DNA of 64,000 nucleotides. It comes from Streptomyces scabiei 87.22 (GTDB taxonomy: Bacteria; Actinomycetota; Actinomycetes; Streptomycetales; Streptomycetaceae). The DNA is taken from NCBI RefSeq assembly GCF_000091305.1, contig NC_013929.1, positions 3,162,001-3,226,000 of the forward strand, read 5' to 3'. The position numbers and the translations under genes were made by a program. The stretch's first letter is position 1. Each line of letters begins with the position of its first letter. The notes below the pieces were generated by a model. That model was not told the origin of the DNA. It did not search any database and saw nothing but the letters and a program-made list of their open reading frames with translations. Shown one piece after another: positions 11,907 to 19,937 of the stretch.

Positions 11907-14024
11907 ATGGCCACGACACGTGCAACCGCCGAGGAACCCGACCAGTCACTGGAACCCGAGACGGTCCCCGAGCCCGAGGACCTCGACAGGGCGAAGGCGC
12001 CCGAGAAGGCCGGGGGCCGGTCCGCCGTACGTACGCTGCTGCGGTTGTGGCCGTACGTGCGGCCGGTGCGGGCGCGGCTGTCCGTGGCCGCGCTCGTCGC
12101 GATAGTCGCCTCCTGCGTGGGCCTGGTCATCCCGCTGGTGCTGAAGTGGATGGTCGACGGGCCGGTCGCGGACCGGGACCCGGCGGGTGTGTGGCTCGGG
12201 GCGCTGTACCTGCTGCTGCTCGGTCTGACCGAGGCGCTGCTGTTCGGGTTGCGGCGCTGGCTGGTGGCGCGGCCCCTCGCCGGGGTCGAGGCGTCGATGC
12301 GCGCGGACCTCTACCGTCATCTGCAGCGCCTGCCGGTCTCCTTCCACGACCGCTGGGCCTCCGGGCAGCTGCTCTCGCGCGGCACGACGGATCTGATGCT
12401 GCTGCGGATGTTCCTCGCCTTCCCCCTGACGTTCCTGCTGGTCAACGCGGTGACCATTGTGGTCGGCGTGATCATCATGCTGGTGCAGGACTGGACGCTC
12501 GGGCTGGTCATCCTGGGTCCGGCGATTCCCGTGATGGTCACCTGCGTGATCTTCGAGCGGAAGTACGCCGAGGTCGCGCGTCTGGCCCAGGACCAGGTGG
12601 GCGACCTCACCACGGTCGTCGAGGAGAGCGTCCTCGGGATCCGCATCGTCAAGGGGTTCGGGCGCCACCGCAGCCAGGCCCGCGCCTTCCGGGAGCTGTC
12701 CCGGACCCTGCGCGGCACCGAACTGCGCAAGGCCCGTCTGCTGTCGGTGATCTGGGGCGTCATCATCACGCTTCCCGAGCTGGCGATCGGGGCGGCCCTC
12801 GTCCTCGGTGTCGTCCAGGTCGCGGACGGCGTCCTGTCGGCGGGCACGCTGGTGGCGTTCCTGTCCACGGCCCTCGCGCTGCGCTGGCCCGTCGACTCGA
12901 TCGGCTTCCTGCTGGCGATGAGCCAGGAGGCGGCGACGGCGACGGAGCGGTATTTCGAGGTGATGGACGAGAAGCCGGAGTCGTCGGCAGAGCCCGCGCC
13001 CCCGGCTACCACGGCCACCGACATCGCTGTCATGGCGGGCGCGGCTGCGGGTGTCGGGGCGGCCGACGTCGCGAGGCCGACTGCCGCTTCCGGCACAGGC
13101 ACCGGCACCACGGCGGGCGCCCCCGCCCCGGCGGACGCCGCTGCCACCGTCGGCGCGGCGGCCGCCTCGGCCGCCCCTGCCTCCGTCCCCGACCCCGCTT
13201 CCGGTGGCCGGCGGTCCGCACGGTCCGACGGGCGGGTCCGTTCGTCGACTTCGGTGGACGGGTCCGCCGGGGCCCGGGACGGCGGGCTGCGGTTCCACCA
13301 CGTCACCTTCCGGTACCCCGACGCCGGCCCCGGCACCACCCCGACCCTCGACCGCGTCGACCTCCACATCCGCCCCGGCGAGTCGATGGCCCTGGTCGGC
13401 GCCACCGGCTCCGGCAAGACCACCCTGACCGCGCTCGTCCCCCGCCTCCACGAGGTCACCTCCGGCCGCATCACGCTGGACGGCGAGGACATCACCGCGA
13501 TGTCCCGCGAGGAACTGCGCGCGAAGGTCGCCGTCGCCTTCGAGGAGCCCACCCTGTTCTCGGCGACCGTCGGTGAGAACGTCCTGATGGGCGCCCACCC
13601 GGACGCGGGCGAGACCGAGCTGGACCGCGCCCTGGCCATCGCCCAGGCGGAGTTCGCGCACGCCCTCCCCCAGGGCACCGCCACCCAGGTCGGCGAGCAG
13701 GGCCTGAGCCTCTCCGGCGGCCAGCGGCAGCGCCTCGCGCTGGCGCGGGCCGTGGTCGGCCGCCCCCGCTTCCTGGTGTTGGACGACCCCCTCTCGGCGC
13801 TCGACGTGCACACGGAGGCCGCGGTGGAGGCCGCACTGCGCCGCGTGCTCGCGGAGACGACCGCCCTGATCGTGGCGCACCGCCCGTCGACGGTGCTGCT
13901 CGCCGACCGTGTGGCCCTGCTCTCCGGCGGCCGGATCACCGCGGTGGGCACGCACCAGGAACTGCTGCGTACGAACGCCGAGTACGCCCATCTGATGTCC
14001 GGGACCGAGGAGGACGAGCGATGA
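11907..14024 (+). CDS. ABC half-exporter (TMD-NBD), subunit A of pair 1
   Basis: 705 residues: a six-helix ABC exporter membrane domain (about 50-350), a low-complexity Ala/Thr/Gly/Pro linker (about 356-460), then the ATPase domain. Walker A is GATGSGKTT and the signature LSGGQRQRL is perfect. Walker B reads FLVLDDPLSALD, so the usual catalytic Glu after the Walker B Asp is Asp, and the Q-loop reads FEEPTLF with Glu in place of Gln. The H-loop His is kept (IVAHR). These changes mark the non-catalytic partner of a heterodimer with the next gene, which overlaps by four bases. TAGGCT at 11894-11899 lies seven bases before the ATG and there is no ribosome site, so the message may be leaderless. 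Confidence 0.9.
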   Translation: MATTRATAEEPDQSLEPETVPEPEDLDRAKAPEKAGGRSAVRTLLRLWPYVRPVRARLSVAALVAIVASCVGLVIPLVLKWMVDGPVADRDPAGVWLGALYLLLLGLTEALLFGLRRWLVARPLAGVEASMRADLYRHLQRLPVSFHDRWASGQLLSRGTTDLMLLRMFLAFPLTFLLVNAVTIVVGVIIMLVQDWTLGLVILGPAIPVMVTCVIFERKYAEVARLAQDQVGDLTTVVEESVLGIRIVKGFGRHRSQARAFRELSRTLRGTELRKARLLSVIWGVIITLPELAIGAALVLGVVQVADGVLSAGTLVAFLSTALALRWPVDSIGFLLAMSQEAATATERYFEVMDEKPESSAEPAPPATTATDIAVMAGAAAGVGAADVARPTAASGTGTGTTAGAPAPADAAATVGAAAASAAPASVPDPASGGRRSARSDGRVRSSTSVDGSAGARDGGLRFHHVTFRYPDAGPGTTPTLDRVDLHIRPGESMALVGATGSGKTTLTALVPRLHEVTSGRITLDGEDITAMSREELRAKVAVAFEEPTLFSATVGENVLMGAHPDAGETELDRALAIAQAEFAHALPQGTATQVGEQGLSLSGGQRQRLALARAVVGRPRFLVLDDPLSALDVHTEAAVEAALRRVLAETTALIVAHRPSTVLLADRVALLSGGRITAVGTHQELLRTNAEYAHLMSGTEEDER

Positions 14025-15943
14025 CGGCGCCCACGACCACCGCGCCGGACAGGGAACCGGACGACGAGCCGCAGGGCACGGCCGTCGGAGGCGGCGGCCC
14101 GGAGAGGCCGGCCGGCGGCGACCCCTCCGCTGCCCCTCGCGAGGCGTCCGCCGACGACCCGTTCGACCACGACGACCTGCCCACTCCCCCGGGCGCCACC
14201 CGCACGCTGCTGCGCTCCCTCCTCGCGCCGATGCGCACCCGCGTGATCGTCGCGAGCGTGCTGCTCCTGCTCCAGCAGGCGGCGGTGCAGGCGGGCCCGC
14301 TGCTGGTGGCGTACGCCATCGACAGTGCCGTGCCGGCGCTCCGGGACGGCCGGCAGGGGCCGTTGGTCGCGGTGGCGGCCGGGTACCTGGCGTGCGCGCT
14401 GGCGGCCGGCGGGCTGCAGTTCGCGTTCATCGGGGCGTCCGCGCGGGTCAACCAGAACGTGCTGCTGGATCTGCGCGGCCGGATCTTCCGGCACGCGCAG
14501 GCCCTGAGCATCGACTTCCACGAGCGGTACACCTCGGGCCGGCTCATCTCCCGCTCCACCACGGACGTCGAGTCGCTGCGCGAACTCCTCGACGAGGGGC
14601 TGCAGGAACTCATCGGCGTGATCCTCGCCTCCGTCTACATCTCGGCCATGCTGCTCTGGCTCGACCTCGGGCTGGGCGTGGCCGCGCTGGCGTCGTTCGT
14701 GCCGCTGTACGGGTTCGTGCGCTCCTACCGGCGGCGCGCCGCAGGCGTCTACACGGCCCGGTCCACCGCGATCGCCGCGGTGATCGTGAAGTTCGCCGAG
14801 ACGATGAACGGCATCCGGCCGGTACGGGCGTTCCGCCGCGAGGCCGCGAACGACGCGGAGTTCGCGGCCCTGAACCGGCTCCACGAGCGCAGGAACGGCG
14901 ACGCGATCCTGGAGATGGCCCGCTATGTGGTGTGCTCCCGTGTCGTCGCCAACGTGACGGTCGCGGCGATCGTGCTGTGGGGCGCGTACCGGGTGGCCTC
15001 GCAGACGCTGGCGCTGGGTGTGCTGGCGGCCGCCGTGCTGTATCTGCGGCGGCTGTACGACCCGATCGACCGGCTCGGCATGTTCCTCAACTCGTACCAG
15101 TCGGCGGCGGCCTCGCTGGAGAAGATCGCCGGTCTGCTGGCCCAGACCCCGTCGGTGCCCGAGCCCGCCGCGCCGAAGGAGCTGCCGGCGGCGTCCCGTG
15201 ACATGCCGGGCCGCGAGGTCGTCTTCGACGACGTGCGGTTCGCCTACCGCACCGGCGGCGAGATCCTGCCCCGCTTCGGCCTCACCCTCGCGGCGGGCAG
15301 CACGGTGGCGGTCGTCGGGTCCACCGGCGCCGGCAAGTCGACCCTGGCCAAGCTGGTGGCCCGCTTCTACGACCCCTCGTCCGGGCGGGTGCTCCTCGAC
15401 GGCGTCGACCTGCGCGACCTCCCGGTGCCCGAACTGCGGCGCGGGGTGATCATGGTGACGCAGGAGTCGTTCCTGTTCTCCGGCACGGTCGCCGAGAACA
15501 TCGCCATCGGCCGCCCCGACGCCGGCCGCGAGGAGATCGAGCATGCCGCGAAGGCCATCGGCGCCCATGACTTCATCGCCGCCCTGCCCGACGGCTACGA
15601 CACCGACGTACGCAAGCGCGGTGGCCGTATCTCCGCCGGACAGCGCCAGCTCGTGGCGTTCGCGCGGGCGTTGCTGGCCGACCCGGCCGTCCTCATCCTG
15701 GACGAGGCGACCAGCTCGCTCGACGTGCCGGGCGAACGCGCGGTCCAGCGCGCCATGTCCACGGTCCTGCGCGGCCGTACGGCCGTGGTGATCGCCCACC
15801 GGCTGTCCACGGTCGAGATCGCCGACCGCGTCCTGGTGATGGAACACGGCAGGATCGTGGAGGACGGCACGCCGGCGGAGCTGATCGCCGGCACCGGCAG
15901 GTTCGCGGACCTGCACCGGGCCTGGCGGGACAGCCTGGCGTAG
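14021..15943 (+). CDS. ABC half-exporter (TMD-NBD), subunit B of pair 1
   Basis: 640 residues: an acidic leader of about 60 residues, six membrane segments, then the ATPase. Walker A is GSTGAGKST, the Q-loop VTQESFLF is normal, and Walker [12 protein letters not shown] keeps the catalytic Glu. The signature is ISAGQRQ rather than LSGGQ. Together with the upstream gene this gives one canonical composite ATP site (Walker motifs of this subunit with LSGGQ of the partner) and one weakened site. ATGA overlap with the upstream gene points to coupled translation and a heterodimer. Substrate unknown; export of a drug, lipid or peptide is typical of the family. Confidence 0.91.
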   Translation: MTAPTTTAPDREPDDEPQGTAVGGGGPERPAGGDPSAAPREASADDPFDHDDLPTPPGATRTLLRSLLAPMRTRVIVASVLLLLQQAAVQAGPLLVAYAIDSAVPALRDGRQGPLVAVAAGYLACALAAGGLQFAFIGASARVNQNVLLDLRGRIFRHAQALSIDFHERYTSGRLISRSTTDVESLRELLDEGLQELIGVILASVYISAMLLWLDLGLGVAALASFVPLYGFVRSYRRRAAGVYTARSTAIAAVIVKFAETMNGIRPVRAFRREAANDAEFAALNRLHERRNGDAILEMARYVVCSRVVANVTVAAIVLWGAYRVASQTLALGVLAAAVLYLRRLYDPIDRLGMFLNSYQSAAASLEKIAGLLAQTPSVPEPAAPKELPAASRDMPGREVVFDDVRFAYRTGGEILPRFGLTLAAGSTVAVVGSTGAGKSTLAKLVARFYDPSSGRVLLDGVDLRDLPVPELRRGVIMVTQESFLFSGTVAENIAIGRPDAGREEIEHAAKAIGAHDFIAALPDGYDTDVRKRGGRISAGQRQLVAFARALLADPAVLILDEATSSLDVPGERAVQRAMSTVLRGRTAVVIAHRLSTVEIADRVLVMEHGRIVEDGTPAELIAGTGRFADLHRAWRDSLA

Positions 15944-15995
15944 CGGCGTCCGAGAAACCCACCCAGCCGAACAGAGCGACACGAATCGGGGGCCG

Positions 15996-17735
15996 ATGAT
16001 CGACGCGTACGAGGACCCCGGCACGCCCGACCGCCGGGGCGGTGCCCGGTATCTGTGGTGGCTGGTCAAGCGGCAGGCGGGCCGTTCCGCGCTCGGCTCG
16101 CTGATCTCCTGTGTGTGGATGGTGCTGCTGGCGGCCACCCCCTACCTGCTCTCCCGCGCGATCGACGAGGGGCTGGAACCCGGTGACCGGTCGGCGCTGG
16201 CCGGCTGGACGGCCGCGCTGTTCGGGGTGGGCGCCTTCAACGCCTGGCTGAGCATCATGCGCCACCGCACGATGACCCGGGTCCGGATGGACGCCAACTT
16301 CCGCACGGTGAAGGTGGTGATGGCGCACGCGGTCCGGCTGGGGGCGGCGCTGCCGCGCCGGGTCGGCGCCGGGGAGGTCGTCACGATCGGCGTGGGCGAC
16401 GTCCAGACGATCTCCGCCTCGCTGACGGTCATCGGGCCGGGGGCCGGTGCGCTCGCCGCGTACCTGGTGGTCGCGGGGCTGCTGGTGTCGGTGTCCCTGC
16501 CCGTCGCCGGGGTGGTGCTGCTGGGGATGCCGCTGATCGCCGTGATCGTGGGTCCGCTGATGCGGCGGCTGCAGGGCACGGAGTCGGAGTACCGGGAGCG
16601 GCAGGGCGTGCTGACCGCGCGGATCGCGGATCTCGCGGGCGGTCTGCGGGTGCTCAACGGGCTCGGTGGCAAGGGGCTGGTCGCCGACGCGTTCCACCGG
16701 GACTCGCAGCGGCTGCGGGCGCAGGGCTACCGGGTGGGCGCGGTGACCAGCTGGATGCAGGCGGTCGGGGTGGGGCTGCCGACGGTCTTCCTGGCGGTGG
16801 TCACCTGGCTCGCGGCCCGGCTCGCCGCCCAGGGGGCCATCACGGTGGGCGAGCTGGTGGCGGTGTACGGGTACGTCACCGTGCTGGTGCGGCCGGTGTC
16901 GTACTTCGTCGACTGGGGGTACGAGGTCAGCCGCGGGGTGGTGGCCGCGCGGCGCGTCATCCGGTTCCTGTCTCTGGAGCCGCTGCCGGACCACGGCACC
17001 ACGGACGCGCCCGCCGAGCCCTCGGCGCTGCACGACCCCGTGTCGGGGGTACGGGTGCCGCCGGGGCGCCTGGTCGCGCTGGCCGCCGACCGGCCGGCCG
17101 ACGCGGCGGCGGTGGTGGACCGGCTCGGCCGGTACGCGCCGACAGCGGTGACCTGGGGCGGAACCCCGCTGGACGCGATCCCGCTGGCGCAGGTCCGCGC
17201 GCGGATCCTGGTCGCCGACCACGAGGCCGACCTGTTCGCGGGCCGGCTGCGGGACCTGCTCGGCGGGCACGGCGACGTCGACGACGCCACGGCCGCGCGG
17301 GCGTTGCACGCGGCCGTGGCCGAGGACATCGTCCAGGGCCTGGCGGACGGTCTGGACGCGGCGGTCGACGCGCGGGGCGGCAACCTCTCGGGCGGTCAGC
17401 GCCAACGGGTACGGCTGGCGCGGGCGCTGGTGGCCGATCCCGAGATCCTGCTCGCCGTCGAGCCGACGTCGGCGCTCGACGCGCACACCGAGGCGCGGGT
17501 CGCGCAGCGGCTGCGGACCGCCCGGGCGGGCCGTACGACCCTGGTCACCAGCACCTCGCCCCTGGTCCTCGACCACGCGGACACCGTCCTGCACCTGGTC
17601 GACGGCAAGGTCGCCGCCCGCGGCACCCACCGTGAACTCCTGGACGCCGAGCCGGGATACCGGGCGCTGGTGGCGCGGGACGCGGGGGAAGAGGGAGACG
17701 CCGACGAGAGCGCGGTCGAGGAGGCCCTGCGGTGA
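15996..17735 (+). CDS. ABC half-exporter with degenerate Walker A, subunit A of pair 2
   Basis: 579 residues with the exporter membrane domain (about 20-310) and a truncated-looking ATPase domain. The Walker A region reads VALAADRPADAAAVV, with no GxxGxGKS/T at all, and the Q-loop region reads VADHEADLF. The signature LSGGQRQRVRLARAL is perfect. Walker B is LLAVEPTSALD and the H-loop His is replaced (VTSTSPLVL). The subunit cannot bind ATP in the usual way by itself, but it can supply LSGGQ to the partner encoded at 17732, whose signature is missing. The gene follows pair 1 after 52 bases and overlaps the next by four, so all four may be one operon. Confidence 0.9.
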   Translation: MIDAYEDPGTPDRRGGARYLWWLVKRQAGRSALGSLISCVWMVLLAATPYLLSRAIDEGLEPGDRSALAGWTAALFGVGAFNAWLSIMRHRTMTRVRMDANFRTVKVVMAHAVRLGAALPRRVGAGEVVTIGVGDVQTISASLTVIGPGAGALAAYLVVAGLLVSVSLPVAGVVLLGMPLIAVIVGPLMRRLQGTESEYRERQGVLTARIADLAGGLRVLNGLGGKGLVADAFHRDSQRLRAQGYRVGAVTSWMQAVGVGLPTVFLAVVTWLAARLAAQGAITVGELVAVYGYVTVLVRPVSYFVDWGYEVSRGVVAARRVIRFLSLEPLPDHGTTDAPAEPSALHDPVSGVRVPPGRLVALAADRPADAAAVVDRLGRYAPTAVTWGGTPLDAIPLAQVRARILVADHEADLFAGRLRDLLGGHGDVDDATAARALHAAVAEDIVQGLADGLDAAVDARGGNLSGGQRQRVRLARALVADPEILLAVEPTSALDAHTEARVAQRLRTARAGRTTLVTSTSPLVLDHADTVLHLVDGKVAARGTHRELLDAEPGYRALVARDAGEEGDADESAVEEALR

Positions 17736-19504
17736 CCACGGAACTCACACCCCCTGCCGCGGGCCGGCTGCCCGTCGCCGACCGGGCCGCCGTACGGCGG
17801 GCCACCGTACGGCTGGTGCGGGCCGACGGGCGGGCGTTCCTGGCCGTGCTGGGGCTGAACGGGGCCGCGGCCGCGCTGGGGCTGGCCGGGCCGTGGCTGC
17901 TGGGCCGCATCATCGACGAGGTGCGCGGCGGGGGCGGTGTCGCGGTCGTGGACCGGCTGGCGGCGGCGATCCTGCTGTGCGCGGGGGCGCAGTTGCTGCT
18001 GGCGCGCTGGGCCCGTTACGTGGGGCACCGGTTCGGGGAGCGGACGCTGGCGCGGGTGCGGGAGGAGTTCGTGGACCGGACGCTGGCGCTGCCGGCGTCG
18101 GTGGTGGAGCGGGCGGGGACCGGTGATCTGACGGCGCGCGGCACGGCGGACGTGGACGCGGTCGGCAGGACGCTGCGGGACGTGGGGCCCGAGCTGCTGA
18201 TCAGCTCGGTGCAGGCGGTGTTCCTGATCGGCGCGGTGTTCGCGCTGGACCCGCTGCTCGGGCTGTGCGCGCTGTCCGGTCTCAGCGGTATCGCGGTGGT
18301 GCTGCGCTGGTATCTGCGCCGGGCACGCGCCGGGTATCTCGCGGAGGGCGCGGCCGGTTCGGAGATCGCGGAGATCGTCGCGGCGACCGCGTCGGGGGCT
18401 CGTACGGTGGAGGCGCTGCGGCTGGAGCGCCGCCGGATCACCGCGAGCCGGGACGCGCTGGAGGTCTCGCGGCGGCGCCGGTTCCACACCCTCTTCCTGC
18501 GCACGGTGTTCTTCCCGGGTGTGGAGGTCTCGTACTTCGTGCCGCAGGTGCTGGTCCTCCTGCTCGGCGGGGCGCTGCTGGCGCGAGGTTCGGTCAGCCT
18601 GGGGGCGGTGGTGTCGGCGGCCCTGTATCTGCAGCAGCTGGCCGGTCCGCTCGACGAGATCCTGATGCGGGTGGAGCTGCTGCAGAGCAGCGGGGCCTCG
18701 TTCGCCCGGGTGGAGGGGCTGGCCGGTGCCCCGCGCGCCGGGTCCGCCGGGACCCCGGAGCCGGCGGACGACCGTATCGACGTGACGGGGGTGCGCTACG
18801 CGTACGACCGGGGCGGTGAGGTGCTGCGGGGCGTGGATCTGACGGTCCGTCCCGGCGAACGGCTCGCGGTGGTCGGCCCGTCGGGCGCCGGGAAGACGAC
18901 CCTGAGCCGCCTCCTGGCCGGTATCGACGCGCCCACGGAGGGCTCGGTGACGGTCGGCGGGGTTCCCGTCGTGGACCTCGGCCCCGAACGCCTGCGCCGC
19001 CAGGTCGTGCTGGTCACCCAGGAGCACCACGTCTTCCTGGGCACGGTCCGCGACAACCTGCTGATCGCCGAACCGGCGGCCACGGACGCGCAGGTGTGGG
19101 CGGCGTTGTCGGCCGTGGGCGCGGACGCCTGGGTGCGCGACCTTCCCGACGGCCTCGACACCCGCCTCGGCGAGGGCGGCCGCCGCACGGACGCCCCCCA
19201 GGCCCAGCAGCTGGCGCTCGCCCGGGTGGTCCTCGCCGACCCGCACACCCTCATCCTCGACGAGGCCACCGCCCTGCTGGACCCCACCACCGCCCGCCAC
19301 ACCGAACGCGCCCTCGCCGCCGTCCTGCACGGCCGCACGGTCATCGCCATCGCCCACCGCCTCCACACCGCGCACGACGCGGACCGTGTGGCCGTCATGG
19401 AGAACGGTCTGCTCACCGAACTCGGCACGCACGAGGAGCTGGTGGCGGCCCAGGGCGCGTACGCGGCGCTGTGGCGGCGGTGGCACGGGGAGGGGGAGTC
19501 CTGA
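17732..19504 (+). CDS. ABC half-exporter with degenerate signature, subunit B of pair 2
   Basis: 590 residues: six membrane segments and an ATPase domain with normal Walker A (GPSGAGKTT), Q-loop (VTQEHHVF), Walker B with catalytic Glu (LILDEATALLD) and H-loop (IAHR). The ABC signature is lost: the sequence at its place is TDAPQAQQLALARV. It is therefore the exact complement of the upstream subunit, which has LSGGQ but no Walker A. One working ATP site per dimer is expected, formed by the Walker motifs of this protein and the signature of its partner. Four-base overlap with the upstream gene. A GC hairpin follows the stop. Confidence 0.91.
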   Translation: MTTELTPPAAGRLPVADRAAVRRATVRLVRADGRAFLAVLGLNGAAAALGLAGPWLLGRIIDEVRGGGGVAVVDRLAAAILLCAGAQLLLARWARYVGHRFGERTLARVREEFVDRTLALPASVVERAGTGDLTARGTADVDAVGRTLRDVGPELLISSVQAVFLIGAVFALDPLLGLCALSGLSGIAVVLRWYLRRARAGYLAEGAAGSEIAEIVAATASGARTVEALRLERRRITASRDALEVSRRRRFHTLFLRTVFFPGVEVSYFVPQVLVLLLGGALLARGSVSLGAVVSAALYLQQLAGPLDEILMRVELLQSSGASFARVEGLAGAPRAGSAGTPEPADDRIDVTGVRYAYDRGGEVLRGVDLTVRPGERLAVVGPSGAGKTTLSRLLAGIDAPTEGSVTVGGVPVVDLGPERLRRQVVLVTQEHHVFLGTVRDNLLIAEPAATDAQVWAALSAVGADAWVRDLPDGLDTRLGEGGRRTDAPQAQQLALARVVLADPHTLILDEATALLDPTTARHTERALAAVLHGRTVIAIAHRLHTAHDADRVAVMENGLLTELGTHEELVAAQGAYAALWRRWHGEGES

Positions 19505-19507
19505 GGG

Positions 19508-19524
19508 GCCGCGGGCCCCGCGGC
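19508..19524 (+). terminator. GC hairpin after the ABC exporter operon
   Basis: GCCGCGG and CCGCGGC form a perfect seven-base stem around a GCC loop, four bases after the last ABC exporter stop codon. There is no U-tract, as is common for Streptomyces terminators. Function inferred from position. Confidence 0.5.
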
Positions 19525-19710
19525 AGCATGCCGAACATCCCTACGCGGAGGGCCGGGTCGGGCATCCGGAGAACGCGGTGTGGTTCTGCGCCGCACACGC
19601 GCCCCTCGCCGAGCGGCTGAAAGAGTGCACGGCCGCGGAGGCGCCGGAGCACCTCGCACGACACACGGCGAACAGTCCGTATAGCGAACATGACCAACCG
19701 GGCAACGGAC

Positions 19711-19744
19711 GATTTCCGGCCAACTTCTTGACGCGCTCCTGACA
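19711..19744 (+). promoter_or_regulatory. 34-base upstream element shared by the two M4 protease genes (copy 1)
   Basis: The block begins GATTTCCGGCCAAC, has 11 less conserved bases, and ends CTCCTGACA. The second protease has GATTTTCGGCCAAC, again 11 bases, then CTCCTGACA at 22193-22226. Identical spacing argues for a binding site or promoter rather than chance. Here the element ends 193 bases before the start codon. The regulator is unknown. Confidence 0.6.
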
Positions 19745-19937
19745 GGAGCCTCGGTCTCCTGCCACTCTGCCCACAACCGCGACACAGCAACCTCACAGCG
19801 GGGCCGGCCGTGCCGCGGGAGCACCCCCCACACATGTGGTTTAAGCGTTCACCAGTTCTCACCTTGTTCTGCCCGGGCGGCCACCAGCCGTCCGGTCTCC
19901 CCTGGCCGCGCCGGCCGCGGCCATGCAGAAGGAGTCA

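Larger units (their letters stand above)
19505..19937 (+). other. Intergenic region ahead of the first M4 protease
   Basis: This gap of about 430 bases holds no convincing gene. It contains the small GC hairpin just after the ABC gene, the 34-base block at 19711-19744 shared with the second protease promoter, and a perfect dyad CTCCTG-A-CAGGAG at 19735-19747. Between 19745 and 19937 I see no clear sigma-70-type pair; a T-rich patch near 19843-19870 could hold the promoter proper. The ribosome site AAGGAG (19929-19934) closes the region. Confidence 0.5.

Noticed and set aside
12317..16138. A 1273-codon minus-strand open frame
   Set aside because: It is antisense to three ABC exporter genes with clear motifs; high GC makes such shadow frames common.
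15996..17735. Pseudogene, because Walker A is absent
   Set aside because: The frame is intact, the signature and membrane domain are conserved, translation is coupled to the next gene, and the partner has the complementary defect.
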